NCBI GenBank assembly: GCA_035296085.1
Contig: DATHBP010000151.1
Location: forward strand, 1-30,210
Origin: DATHBP01 sp035296085
GTDB taxonomy: Bacteria > Actinomycetota > Actinomycetes > Propionibacteriales > Nocardioidaceae
Direction of reading: 5' to 3'
DNA length: 30,210 bases
The notes beneath the pieces were generated by a model. The model did not search any database. It saw only the letters and a program-made list of their open reading frames with translations, and was not told the DNA's origin. The stretch's first letter is position 1; every line of letters starts with the position of its first letter. A program made the position numbers and the translations under genes. Below are positions 1 to 7,778 of this stretch, piece after piece.

Positions 1-2856
1 CTCCGACCCGAGCGGTCCCGACACGAGATGACCAGGGCCATATCCCTGGACGAGAGTGTCGGCGTCCAAGCCGAGCTCGTCGAGTGACCGCTGTTCGAGC
101 TGCTCGACGCGTATCCGTTGTTCGGTGCGAGCGACCTCGTCGCGGTGCACATGCTCGGTCAGCCGCTCGAGCTCGGCACCGAGTTCCCGGATTCGCTCGC
201 GCACCTCGCCGAGCTGGCGGTCGCGCTCCGCACGGTCGCGCTCGACCTGAGCGCGCACCGCCGCCGCATCGGTCAGCGACCGCTCCGCGCGAGCCATGCA
301 GAGTTCCGCCGCGGCTGCGACGCTGTGCGCGATGCGAACCTCACGCACGCGGCGCTCGCGTCGCGTCCGGTCGCGGTGCTGCTCCTCGCGACGTGCGGCG
401 GCGGCGCGTCGCAACGCTGCGGCCCTGCCGTCGAGAGCCCTGACCCGCTCTTCGGCGCTGCGTACGCCGAGGCGCGCCTCGGTTTCGGCCTGCCGGGAGG
501 CACGGGCCGCCGCCCGTAACGCGGCGAGCTGCTCGGTCGGCGGCTCCACTGCCGGAGCCGCCTCGGCCGCCCGCAACCGCTGCTCGAGGCTCGCCAGCCC
601 GGCCACGCTGGCCTCATGAGCCGACGCAGCGGCGTCCATCGCCTCCTGTAGCCGGCTCGCCTCCGCCTTGGCGGTCCGCGCCAAAGCCGCCAGCTCGGCG
701 AGCCGCTCGGCCACCGCGGCGAGCGCCGCGTCGGACTCGTGCAGCTTCGCCAAGGCGACGTCCACCCGGCGCCGGGCTGTGGCGTGCTCGTCCTCCAGGC
801 GGCTGACGTCGAAGCGCAACCGCTCACAGCGGTGCGTGGTGTCCGCGAGCGCTCGCCTGGTCTCGTCCAGCGCCGACCGCTCCTCGATGCGGCTCCGGGC
901 GGCCCCGGACCCGCCGGCTACCAGGTGTCGGCCGACGACGTCGCCGTCTCGGGTCACGGCGACAAGCTCGGGCTGGTTCGTGACGACGTTTCGAGCCGCC
1001 GGCAGGTCGTCGACGACGACAACGCCGGCAAGAAGGCTCTGCATCGCCGGCAGCAGGCCAGGACCGGCTTCGACGACGTCGATCGCATGCACGGCCCCGC
1101 TGGGGAGCGCCGGACGGTCGACGCCAGCAGTCGGCTCGGCAGCGACGACCATCGTCGCGCGCCCGCCGTCGGAGCCTTTGAGCTGGTGGAGCGCATCCAG
1201 AGCGTTGGCGAGGGAGTCCATCGCCACTGCGTCGGCTGCCGACCTCAGCGCCGCCGACAAAGCCCTCTCGTGGCCCGGACGGACCGAGAGCAGGTCGGCG
1301 ACCGAGCCGAGCACACCGCACGGGGGGTCGGCCGCCGCGAGGAGCACACCCGCCGCGTCCCTCTCACCGGTCAGTCCGCTCTCCAAGGCCTCGGCGCGCG
1401 CCAGCAGCGCTGCCCGCTCCCGTTCGCCCGACTGGAGCTCCTCGCGGGTCTTGCCGAGCCGGTCGTCGAGGTCGCGAAGCGCCAGCTCGGCCGCCTCGTG
1501 CTCGGCGTCGAGACCGCGTTCGCCCGCATCCAGCCCCGCGACGGTGGTCTCCAGCGCCGTGAAGTCGCGCTCGGCGAGTCGTGCCCGGTCCAGGGCTGTC
1601 TGGCGCGTCGCGCGCAACCGGGCCAGCTCCTCCTCGGCGGCAGCCGCGCGACTGCGCAAGGCGCTCGCCTGCCCGGTCAGCCGGGCGAGGCTCTCCCGCC
1701 GGTCAGCAGTGGCAGCGAGCAGGCCGGCGACGCGCGCCTCCTCCTCGCTCAGCGCTCCCTCCGCCGTGCGCCGCCGTGTCACCACGTCCTCAAGCCGCAC
1801 GCGCTCGGCAGCGAGCTGAGCCGCGGTCTCGTCCTCCTGCGCGGCCGCCGTCTGCGCTTGCGCCTCCAGCTCTGCCGGTTCGGGAGCTGTCGCCGGGTGC
1901 AGGGGCTCGTCGGGGACGACGCGGCACCGTTCGACCGCTAGCGCATGCGTGCCATGGAGTCGTTCCCGGAGACGCCCGAGCTGGTGCCACGTCTCATGGG
2001 CCGAAGCCAGCCGCGGCGCGTCGACGTCCTGCGCCTGCTCGATCGTGGACTCCCTGGCCCGCTGCTCAGCCAGCACGGCCTCGCTTCGTGCCCGTCGCTC
2101 GCGCAGCGAAGCCTCTGCGGCGACCTCCCGATGCAGCGCGGCTCTAGCGGCCGTCACGTCGTCGGCGAGCAGGTGCGCACGGGCCTCGCGTACCTCGGCT
2201 TGTACGGCCGCCGCCCGCCGTGCGACCTCAGCCTGCCGGCTGAGTGGCTTGAGCTGACGGCGGATCTCTCCCAGCAGGTCCTCGAGGCGAGTGAGGTTGG
2301 CGCCGGTGGCCTCGAGCTTGCGGAGCGCCTTCTCTTTGCGCTTGCGGTGCTTGAGGACCCCGGCTGCCTCCTCCACGAAACCGCGGCGGTCCTCGGGAGA
2401 GGCTGCCAGAATCGCGTCCAGCTGGCCCTGCCCCACGATGACGTGCATCTCGCGACCGATGCCCGAGTCCCCTAGCAGCTCCTGAACGTCCAGGAGCCGG
2501 CAGGCCTGGCCGTTGATCGCGTAGTCACTCCCCCCGTTGCGGAACATCGTCCGCGAGATCGTCACCTCGGTGTACTCACTGGGCAACGCGCCGTCGGAGT
2601 TGTCGATGGTGAGAACGACCTCTGCGCGGCCGAGCGGAGGGCGGTCGGCTGTGCCGGCGAAGATGACGTCCTCCATCTTCCCGCCGCGCAAAGACTTGGC
2701 CCCTTGCTCCCCCATGACCCATGCCAGCGCGTCGACGACGTTGGACTTTCCGGAGCCGTTGGGCCCGACGACACAGGTAATGCCCGGCTCGAAGTGCAGC
2801 GTCGTCGAGGAGGCGAACGACTTGAACCCACGCAGCGTCAGGTTCTTGAGGTACAA
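1..2856 (-). CDS. smc: Chromosome segregation ATPase SMC (C-terminus cut by window edge)
   Basis: SMC dimers, with ScpA/ScpB, load on and compact the chromosome near the origin. The 952 visible codons open with the family N-terminus (YLKNLTLRGFKSFA) and Walker A GPNGSGKS at residues 31-38. The ABC head continues to about residue 165, including a stretch on GIGREMHVIVGQGQLD. A first Ala/Glu/Arg-rich coiled coil follows, then the hinge at about residues 505-660 with its Gly-rich segment (VAGGSGAAR), then the start of the return coil. The signature motif and Walker B lie beyond the left edge; roughly 230-250 residues are missing against a usual length near 1190. The start is TTG at 2856, preceded by GAGGAG; it gives exactly the conserved SMC N-terminus. 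The gene follows the mutM/rnc block on the same strand, the usual actinobacterial arrangement. Long frames on the opposite strand here are coding shadows. Confidence 0.96.
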   Translation of the reverse strand, partial: MYLKNLTLRGFKSFASSTTLHFEPGITCVVGPNGSGKSNVVDALAWVMGEQGAKSLRGGKMEDVIFAGTADRPPLGRAEVVLTIDNSDGALPSEYTEVTISRTMFRNGGSDYAINGQACRLLDVQELLGDSGIGREMHVIVGQGQLDAILAASPEDRRGFVEEAAGVLKHRKRKEKALRKLEATGANLTRLEDLLGEIRRQLKPLSRQAEVARRAAAVQAEVREARAHLLADDVTAARAALHREVAAEASLRERRARSEAVLAEQRARESTIEQAQDVDAPRLASAHETWHQLGRLRERLHGTHALAVERCRVVPDEPLHPATAPEPAELEAQAQTAAAQEDETAAQLAAERVRLEDVVTRRRTAEGALSEEEARVAGLLAATADRRESLARLTGQASALRSRAAAAEEELARLRATRQTALDRARLAERDFTALETTVAGLDAGERGLDAEHEAAELALRDLDDRLGKTREELQSGERERAALLARAEALESGLTGERDAAGVLLAAADPPCGVLGSVADLLSVRPGHERALSAALRSAADAVAMDSLANALDALHQLKGSDGGRATMVVAAEPTAGVDRPALPSGAVHAIDVVEAGPGLLPAMQSLLAGVVVVDDLPAARNVVTNQPELVAVTRDGDVVGRHLVAGGSGAARSRIEERSALDETRRALADTTHRCERLRFDVSRLEDEHATARRRVDVALAKLHESDAALAAVAERLAELAALARTAKAEASRLQEAMDAAASAHEASVAGLASLEQRLRAAEAAPAVEPPTEQLAALRAAARASRQAETEARLGVRSAEERVRALDGRAAALRRAAAARREEQHRDRTRRERRVREVRIAHSVAAAAELCMARAERSLTDAAAVRAQVERDRAERDRQLGEVRERIRELGAELERLTEHVHRDEVARTEQRIRVEQLEQRSLDELGLDADTLVQGYGPGHLVSGPLGSE

Positions 2857-2913
2857 CGCGGGCGCTCCTCACGCGGTGCGGCGCTCAGGTGTACGAAGGG
2901 TGAGCCTCGCCGC

Positions 2914-2919
2914 ACACTA
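2914..2919 (-). promoter_or_regulatory. Possible -10 element for smc
   Basis: TAGTGT on the minus strand fits the TANNNT actinobacterial -10 consensus. It lies about 57 nt upstream of the smc TTG start and downstream of a GC hairpin that could end the preceding unit. No good -35 is visible, so this is a weak call. Confidence 0.3.
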
Positions 2920-2957
2920 GAGGGCACTACGCGCTGGGGACGGCTGCCGCGCCGACT

Positions 2958-2975
2958 CGGCGCCGGTAGGCGCCG
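2958..2975 (-). terminator. GC hairpin without U-tract, between the 70-aa gene and smc
   Basis: A perfect 7-bp stem, CGGCGCC, and its complement enclose a 4-nt loop (TACC on the minus strand). It sits 7 nt after the stop of the small upstream gene. There is no T-run, so it would be a non-canonical terminator of the kind proposed in actinobacteria, or an mRNA processing/stability element. Confidence 0.4.
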
Positions 2976-2981
2976 GAGAGG

Positions 2982-3194
2982 TCAGGCGGGTTGGTACGTG
3001 GGAGCGGTGCCGGGAACGGCCAGCAGCTCCTCGTCGGAGTCGGTCACCAGAGCCTCGTGCTCATCGCGCTGGGCATCGGCCTGCAGCGTCTCCACCAAGG
3101 CCTCTAGCTCGCATACGCGCCGGCGCAGCGCCCTGGCTTGTTCCTGTGCGCGCACATCGGGACTGCTGAGGTAGCCGAGAAGCGCTTTGGCCAT
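2982..3194 (-). CDS. Small conserved-type coiled-coil protein, function unknown
   Basis: This 70-residue protein begins MAKALLGYLSSPDVRAQEQA. From about residue 15 to 45 it is a Glu/Arg/Leu-rich amphipathic helix (LRRRVCELEALVETLQADAQ), followed by an acidic, Pro-containing tail. I recall similar short MAKALLG-type proteins in actinobacteria and annotate it as a real gene. The chosen ATG at 3194 has a strong ribosome binding site (GGAGG, about 8 nt upstream). Upstream in-frame starts would add 26 residues without a binding site and are unlikely. It lies between mutM and smc on the same strand. No enzymatic motif is visible. A short dimeric coiled coil is the simplest structural inference. Confidence 0.7.
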   Translation of the reverse strand: MAKALLGYLSSPDVRAQEQARALRRRVCELEALVETLQADAQRDEHEALVTDSDEELLAVPGTAPTYQPA

Positions 3195-3323
3195 TGAGGA
3201 TCCTCCGCCTTGGTGTTCGCATCTGACCTGATCGGCCAGCACGCCACGAATCAGACGTGAGGCCGGAGGCACCAGGGTCGCACCGCAGGGTCATTGCGGT
3301 CAATCCCCGCCCGTCACCGACGG

Positions 3324-4175
3324 CTACCAGCGTCCGCGACGCGGCCGAGGTTGGCAGCGGGGGCAGGTGTACGCGGAGCGGTTCATGAACGGGTCGCGCC
3401 TGATCGGCGCGCCGCAGGAGCGACAGGGCTGCCCGGCCCGTCCGTAGACGGCGAGGTCACGGCCGAAGTAGCCGCTCTCACCGTTGACGTTGACGTAGAG
3501 CGAGTCGAAGGAGGTACCTCCCGCGGCCAGCGCCGAGCGGAGCACCGTCTGTGTCTCGGACAGGACCCGCGTCACCTCTGCGTGACGCAGGGTGTCCGTC
3601 GGGCGGGCGTAGTGCAGCCGGGCCGCCCACAACGCCTCATCCGCATAGATGTTGCCGATGCCCGACACCAGCGTCTGGTCGAGCAGCGCCCGCTTGATCC
3701 CCGTCCGCCGGCGCCGAAGCGCCGCACGGAAGGCCGGTTCGTCGAACTCGCGGTCGAGGGGGTCACGGGCGATGTGCGCTATCTCGCCGGGCAGGTTGGC
3801 TCCTCCAGCCGACACCAGGAGACCGCCGAACGTGCGCTGGTCGACGAAGTGCAGCTCCGATCGGTCGTCGAACGCGACGAGCACGCGGAGGTGCGGCGAG
3901 GTCGGCTGCGGCGTCGCCCGTACGAGCAGCTGGCCGCTCATACCGAGGTGGGCCAGGATCGCGTCTCCACCGTCGAGCGGAAGCCACAAGTATTTGCCGC
4001 GCCGGCGCACCGACTGGATCCGCCGTCCCGCCAACCGGGCGCGAAAGTCCGCCGCGCCGGAAAGGTGACGGCGCACGGCCCTGGGATGGAGGACGTCGAC
4101 GCCACGAATGCGGCGCCCGACTGCGTACGACTCCAGGCCGCGGCGTACGACCTCGACCTCGGGCAGCTCCGGCAC
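3324..4175 (-). CDS. mutM: Formamidopyrimidine-DNA glycosylase (Fpg/MutM)
   Basis: This bifunctional glycosylase/AP lyase removes 8-oxoguanine and formamidopyrimidines from DNA. The 283-residue protein has the family length. After Met removal the N-terminus is PELPEVE, with catalytic Pro2 and Glu3. The conserved lysine is in RRRGKYLWL (Lys61). The helix-two-turn-helix region contains KRALLDQTLVSGIGNIYADE (161-180). The C-terminal zinc finger has Cys251, Cys254, Cys271 and Cys274 around FMNRSAYT. The gene begins 7 nt after the rnc stop codon, so it is very probably co-transcribed with DUF177-rpmF-rnc. This rnc-mutM pairing is common in actinobacteria. All key residues are present and nothing suggests decay. 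Confidence 0.97.
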   Translation of the reverse strand: MPELPEVEVVRRGLESYAVGRRIRGVDVLHPRAVRRHLSGAADFRARLAGRRIQSVRRRGKYLWLPLDGGDAILAHLGMSGQLLVRATPQPTSPHLRVLVAFDDRSELHFVDQRTFGGLLVSAGGANLPGEIAHIARDPLDREFDEPAFRAALRRRRTGIKRALLDQTLVSGIGNIYADEALWAARLHYARPTDTLRHAEVTRVLSETQTVLRSALAAGGTSFDSLYVNVNGESGYFGRDLAVYGRAGQPCRSCGAPIRRDPFMNRSAYTCPRCQPRPRRGRW

Positions 4176-4182
4176 GGCTGGC

Positions 4183-4950
4183 TCAGTCGGGCTGGGCCGT
4201 CGGGTGCGACCCAGCCTGGGCTGCCTGCGCGGCGGATGTGCCTACGTGCTGCTCGGAGAGAGCCAGCCACGCACTCTGCGCTGCTCGCTGCTCGGCTTCC
4301 TTCTTGCTGCGACCGCTGCCGTGACCATAGATGTCCGCCGCCATGCGCACCCGCGCAGTGAAGGACTTGGCGTGGTCGGGTCCGCTCTCGTCGAGGAGGT
4401 ACTCCGGGGCTCCGAGCTCGTGTTCGGCCGCGAGCTCTTGCAGGCTGCTCTTCCAGTCCAGCCCGGCGCCGAGGTCGACCACCGAGTCGAGCAACGGGTC
4501 GAAGAGCCGGTGCACCAGGATGGCCGCCCCAGCGAAGCCGGAATCGAGATAGACCGCCCCGATCAGCGCCTCGAGCGTGTCGGCCAGGATCGAGGACTTG
4601 TCCTGGCCGCCTGAGGAATGCTCGCCACGGCCGAGACGAAGATGGCGGCCGAGACCGAGGCCGCGAGCGACGGAGGCGAGGGCACGCGAGTTGACCACCG
4701 CGGCTCGCAGCTTTGCCAGCTCGCCCTCGGGCAGCCCTTGGTGCCGGCGGAACAACGCCTCGGTGACAACGAGGCCGAGCACCGCGTCGCCGAGGAACTC
4801 GAGCCGCTCGTTGGTGGGCAGCCCGCCGTTTTCGTAGGCGTAGGACCGGTGGGTCAGCGCCAGCTCCAGCAAGGGCGCGTCGAGCTCCGCGGTGCCGAGC
4901 GCCGCTCGCAGTTCGCCGAGGTGCGCGTCCGAGCCCGCTGCGGTCACCAC
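4183..4950 (-). CDS. rnc: Ribonuclease III
   Basis: RNase III cleaves double-stranded RNA, including the rRNA precursor stems. With a GTG start at 4950 (the adjacent GTG at 4947 is equally possible) the protein is 255 residues. The catalytic domain has THRSYAYENG and the signature NERLEFLGDAVLG (about residues 47-59, with the acidic Glu and Asp), then DTLEALIGAVYLDSG. The C-terminal double-stranded RNA-binding domain (about 165-240) starts at DWKSSLQELA and ends with the basic GRSKKEAEQRAAQSAW. The reading frame is open far upstream, but that part overlaps rpmF in another frame. The start just after the rpmF stop restores the family N-terminus. No strong ribosome binding site is visible, which suggests translational coupling to rpmF. 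Confidence 0.95.
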   Translation of the reverse strand: MVTAAGSDAHLGELRAALGTAELDAPLLELALTHRSYAYENGGLPTNERLEFLGDAVLGLVVTEALFRRHQGLPEGELAKLRAAVVNSRALASVARGLGLGRHLRLGRGEHSSGGQDKSSILADTLEALIGAVYLDSGFAGAAILVHRLFDPLLDSVVDLGAGLDWKSSLQELAAEHELGAPEYLLDESGPDHAKSFTARVRMAADIYGHGSGRSKKEAEQRAAQSAWLALSEQHVGTSAAQAAQAGSHPTAQPD

Positions 4951-4961
4951 CCGGCCGCCGG

Positions 4962-5147
4962 TCAGAGGACTTGGCGGCGTTCGCCCCGTGGCCCGTACTG
5001 GCCGCAGCTGGGGCAGGCGCGGTGCGGCAGGTGCTTGGACCGGCACGCCGGGTTGGCGCAAGTGACCAGGGCCGGCGCCGTGGCCTTCCACTGGCTGCGG
5101 CGGTGTCTGGTGTTGCTCCGCGACATCTTCCGCTTCGGGACAGCCAC
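4962..5147 (-). CDS. rpmF: 50S ribosomal protein L32
   Basis: A 61-residue ribosomal protein of the large subunit. The N-terminus (VAVPKRKMSRSNTRHRRSQW) is the typical L32 start and is rich in Arg/Lys. A zinc-ribbon follows, with cysteines at 30, 35, 45 and 48 (CX4C and CX2C), so this is the zinc-binding (C+) form. The start is GTG at 5147 with GAGGAG just upstream. The TGA of DUF177 overlaps that binding-site region, leaving a 2-nt gap, so the two genes are tightly coupled. The DUF177-rpmF order is very widely conserved. Confidence 0.96.
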   Translation of the reverse strand: MAVPKRKMSRSNTRHRRSQWKATAPALVTCANPACRSKHLPHRACPSCGQYGPRGERRQVL

Positions 5148-5149
5148 AG

Positions 5150-5704
5150 TCACTCCTCTTCTCTGCCGGCCACCAGGAGGCGTCCGGACTCGTCGGTCGG
5201 CGTGTTGGCATCGGCGAGGGCGCTCAGCGCGGCCCATCGGGGGTCGACCGCCGCTGCATGGCGGTGACCCGGGTCGTCGGCAAGCCGCTCTCCGCACTCC
5301 ACGCACAGACCCGGGCAGTCCTCCCGGCACACCGGCCGGAAGGGCAGGGCAAGCACGACCGCCTCGCGCAGCACCTGCTCGAGGTCGAGCAGGTCGTTGT
5401 CGAGCCGGCTCACCTCGTCGTCGCCGGCGTCACGCTCGGGATAGACGTACAGCTCTTGCAGCTCAACCTCGAGCGGCGGGCTGATCGGGTCGAGGCAGCG
5501 TGCGCATTCACCGCGAAGCTGCACACGTGCCACGCCCGACGCGAGCACCCCTTCGTGCACCGACTCCAACAAGACGTCGAGCTCGACCGGGCTACCTTCG
5601 GGAACGCCCAGCACAGCGATTCCCATGTCGCCCGGGGCGGGGGCGGAGCGGGACACCCGACGTGACGACCCTGGCCGGCGACCCAGCTCGCGGGTGTCGA
5701 GCAC
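5150..5704 (-). CDS. DUF177 / YceD-family protein
   Basis: A 184-residue protein of the YceD/DUF177 family, whose members sit upstream of rpmF and have been linked to 23S rRNA or ribosome metabolism. Visible features are LDTRELGRRPGS at the N-terminus, GECARCLDPI in the middle, an acidic stretch, and the Cys-rich VCREDCPGLCVECGERL followed by DPRWAAL. The cysteines suggest metal binding, which is an inference. The first standard start is GTG at 5704. However, the open frame continues upstream with residues that resemble the family N-terminus (RLDPRAPLV). A CTG at 5734 lies behind a good GGAGAG site, so the true start may be CTG and the protein ten residues longer. It is the first gene of the DUF177-rpmF-rnc-mutM unit. 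Confidence 0.9.
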   Translation of the reverse strand: MLDTRELGRRPGSSRRVSRSAPAPGDMGIAVLGVPEGSPVELDVLLESVHEGVLASGVARVQLRGECARCLDPISPPLEVELQELYVYPERDAGDDEVSRLDNDLLDLEQVLREAVVLALPFRPVCREDCPGLCVECGERLADDPGHRHAAAVDPRWAALSALADANTPTDESGRLLVAGREEE

Positions 5705-5788
5705 GAGCGGCGCTCTGGGGTCGAGGCGGCTCAGGACAGCTCTCCATCCGTGGGGTGTAAGGGTGAACGGCCGTCGAGACCGCCCGCA

Positions 5789-5818
5789 AGACTAGCGCGG
5801 AACTGCCGACCCGCCCAA
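5789..5818 (-). promoter_or_regulatory. Probable promoter of the DUF177-rpmF-rnc-mutM unit
   Basis: On the minus strand TTGGGC (5818-5813) and TAGTCT (5794-5789) are separated by 18 bp. This resembles a housekeeping sigma-factor promoter. It lies in the 162-bp gap after the aminotransferase and 55-85 nt before the DUF177 start. The rest of this gap shows no gene. Confidence 0.45.
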
Positions 5819-5866
5819 ACCGCAGCCGCTCCGTTCGGCGCGACGACCGGTGTCCGGACGACAGGC

Positions 5867-7078
5867 TCAGCGCAGCAGGTCCCGGTGCTTGCGGAGGGCG
5901 GCCAGCACGTGCTCCACGTCCGCCGTGGTGTTGTAGCAGTGCGGTGAGATGCGGACGTTGCCGTCGCGACTGCTCGTGACGACCCGCTCGGCGTCCAGTG
6001 CGGCGACGAGCGCCGCGTCGTCGGTCGCGGCGACGGCCAGCATCGGACCTTGCCCGTCCTGCGGCGTGACGACGGTGCCGCCCATCTCGGCGAGCCCAGC
6101 GCGCAACCCCTCGATCAGCCGCGCGACGTGGGCGCGGGTGGCGTCGACCCCGATCTCCAGCATGAGCTCGACCCCGGCGGCTGCCGCGTAGAGACTCGGC
6201 ACCGGCGGCGTCCCGGCCTCGAAGCGGCGCGCGCTCGGGGCCGGGTCGTAGGAGCCGATGCTCATGGCGAAGACGTCCCTGGCGGCGAACCACCCGGTCG
6301 AGACCGGGATCAGCTCGGCGGTCGTCTCCTGGCGGGCGAACAGGAACCCCACGCCGGGTGAGGACAGCAGGTACTTCAGCATGCCGCCGGTCACGAAGTC
6401 GGCGTCGAGGCTGCCCAGGTCAAGCGGAACGGCGCCGACGGACTGGTAGGCGTCCACCAGGACGAGCGCTCCGCGGGAGTGGGCCAGCTCGATCACGGGC
6501 GCCAGGTCGAGCATCGCCCCGTTGCGAAAGCACACGTGCGTCATGGACACGATCGCTGTCTGGTCGTCGATCTCGTCGGCGAAGCGCGACAGAGCAATCG
6601 TGTGGTCCGGGCCGGCCCGGACATGGACGACGCGCGCTCCACGCCGTTCCTGCGCGTGCCAGATCTGGCCCGCGGTCGGGAACTCCAGGCTCGTGGTGAC
6701 CACCTTGTCGCGGCCCGAGCTGAAGTCCAGCGCGCTCGCGACCGCACTGATACCTGCGGAGGCGGACGCGGTGATCGCCACCTCTGCGGGAGTGGTGTTC
6801 AACAGCCGGGCCATCGCAGCGCGCACTCGTTCCTGGCGTTCGACCCAGTGCTCCCACAAGGAGCCCTTGTCGTCCATCCCGCCGAGGTACTCCTCATACG
6901 CCTGCCGCACGCTGTCGGAGAGGGCGCCTTGGGAGCAGCTGTTGAGGTAGGTGAGCCGGTCGAAGACGGGGAACCGCTGCCGGACGCCCTCCGGAAGAGG
7001 CGCAGCCAGGGTCTCGGACATTGGCGCAGCGGCTGTGCCGGCCAGGCCAGCCGCGGCATCGGCCAGGTCAGCGGCCAA
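5867..7078 (-). CDS. Class V PLP-dependent aminotransferase (cysteine desulfurase/CefD-like)
   Basis: This 403-residue fold-type I PLP enzyme is of the class V group, which includes cysteine desulfurases, selenocysteine lyases and isopenicillin-N epimerases. Recognisable positions are LNSCSQGALS (45-54), SASAGISAV (105-113), THVCFRNG (180-187), the PLP-binding Asp209 and Gln212 in VLVDAYQSVG, the Schiff-base Lys235 in GGMLKYLLSSPGVGFL, and the C-terminal RISPHCYNT substrate-binding segment. There is no clear catalytic-Cys loop of group I desulfurases. The start TTG at 7078 has a very good site (GAGGAGGG, 6 nt spacing). That site is encoded within the last codons of livF, and the two genes overlap by 11 nt. 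The gene is therefore translated with the livKHMGF importer. I infer that it acts on an amino compound brought in by that importer; the true substrate is unknown. Confidence 0.9.
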   Translation of the reverse strand: MAADLADAAAGLAGTAAAPMSETLAAPLPEGVRQRFPVFDRLTYLNSCSQGALSDSVRQAYEEYLGGMDDKGSLWEHWVERQERVRAAMARLLNTTPAEVAITASASAGISAVASALDFSSGRDKVVTTSLEFPTAGQIWHAQERRGARVVHVRAGPDHTIALSRFADEIDDQTAIVSMTHVCFRNGAMLDLAPVIELAHSRGALVLVDAYQSVGAVPLDLGSLDADFVTGGMLKYLLSSPGVGFLFARQETTAELIPVSTGWFAARDVFAMSIGSYDPAPSARRFEAGTPPVPSLYAAAAGVELMLEIGVDATRAHVARLIEGLRAGLAEMGGTVVTPQDGQGPMLAVAATDDAALVAALDAERVVTSSRDGNVRISPHCYNTTADVEHVLAALRKHRDLLR

Positions 7079-7778
7079 GGTAGGCCCTCCTCAACTCGTC
7101 ATGCGCGGCCAGCTCCTGGGCGGTGCCCGAGAGGACGATCCGCCCGGTCTGGAGCACGTAGCCGCGGTCCGCAACCGACAGTGCCATGTTGGCGTTCTGC
7201 TCGACGACGAGCATCGAGACGCCCTGCTCGTGCAGCTGGGCAATCATCGCAAAGCTCTGCTCCACCAGGCGAGGCGAGAGACCCATCGACGGCTCGTCCA
7301 TCAGCAGCAGCCGCGGTCGCGACATGAGCGCCCGCCCGACCGCGACCATCTGCTGTTCGCCGCCGGACAGGGTCCCGGCGATCTGGGTGCGGCGCTGGGC
7401 CAGCAGCGGGAACAACGCGAACACCCTGTCGAGGTCCTCCTGGCTCGCCGCCCCGCGTACGTACGCCCCGATCTGCAGGTTCTCCAGCACTGTCATCGGG
7501 GCGAACAGCCGACGGTTCTCGGGGACGACGGCCACCCCAGCGCGGATGCGCTCGGCCGGGGACGCGGTCGTGACGTCCGACCCGGCCAGCGTGATCGTGC
7601 CCCCGCGCGACGGCACGAGCCCGAGCACGGTCTTCAGGGTCGTCGACTTACCGCAGGCGTTGCCGCCCAGCAGGCAGACGAGCTCGCCGTCACCGACCCG
7701 CAAGGACACCTGCTGGAGGATGTGGACGGCGCCGTAGTAGGTGTCGACACCCGCGAGCTCGAGCAGCGGGGCGCTCAC
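7068..7778 (-). CDS. livF: Branched-chain amino acid-type ABC transporter, ATP-binding protein LivF
   Basis: One of two ATPases of a high-affinity importer at the inner face of the membrane. The 236-residue protein has Walker A GGNACGKST (a variant common in this subfamily), signature TLSGGEQQMVAVGRALM, Walker B LLLMDEPSMGLSP, and a Q-loop in ENRRLFAPMTVLENL. The C-terminus AYLGR is typical of LivF. The GTG start overlaps the livG stop (GTGA), so translation is coupled. Confidence 0.94.
   Translation of the reverse strand: MSAPLLELAGVDTYYGAVHILQQVSLRVGDGELVCLLGGNACGKSTTLKTVLGLVPSRGGTITLAGSDVTTASPAERIRAGVAVVPENRRLFAPMTVLENLQIGAYVRGAASQEDLDRVFALFPLLAQRRTQIAGTLSGGEQQMVAVGRALMSRPRLLLMDEPSMGLSPRLVEQSFAMIAQLHEQGVSMLVVEQNANMALSVADRGYVLQTGRIVLSGTAQELAAHDELRRAYLGR

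Noticed and set aside
668..1941. Two overlapping plus-strand open frames of about 380-400 codons
   Set aside because: They lie antisense to smc. Their Ser/Arg/Ala-rich or Arg/Gly-rich composition follows from the GC-rich coiled-coil codons of smc on the other strand, with no recognisable domain.
3294..4361. Plus-strand 355-codon open frame
   Set aside because: It is antisense to mutM and the end of rnc, both of which carry full sets of catalytic motifs.
5705..5866. Possible small gene or RNA in the 162-bp gap after the aminotransferase
   Set aside because: Apart from the promoter-like element and the putative extended N-terminus of DUF177 I see no start with a ribosome binding site and no convincing stable fold.
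7644..7670. LivF Walker A (GGNACGKST) as a defective nucleotide site
   Set aside because: It still satisfies GXXXXGK[ST] and is a variant I recognise in many LivF proteins, so it is no sign of decay.
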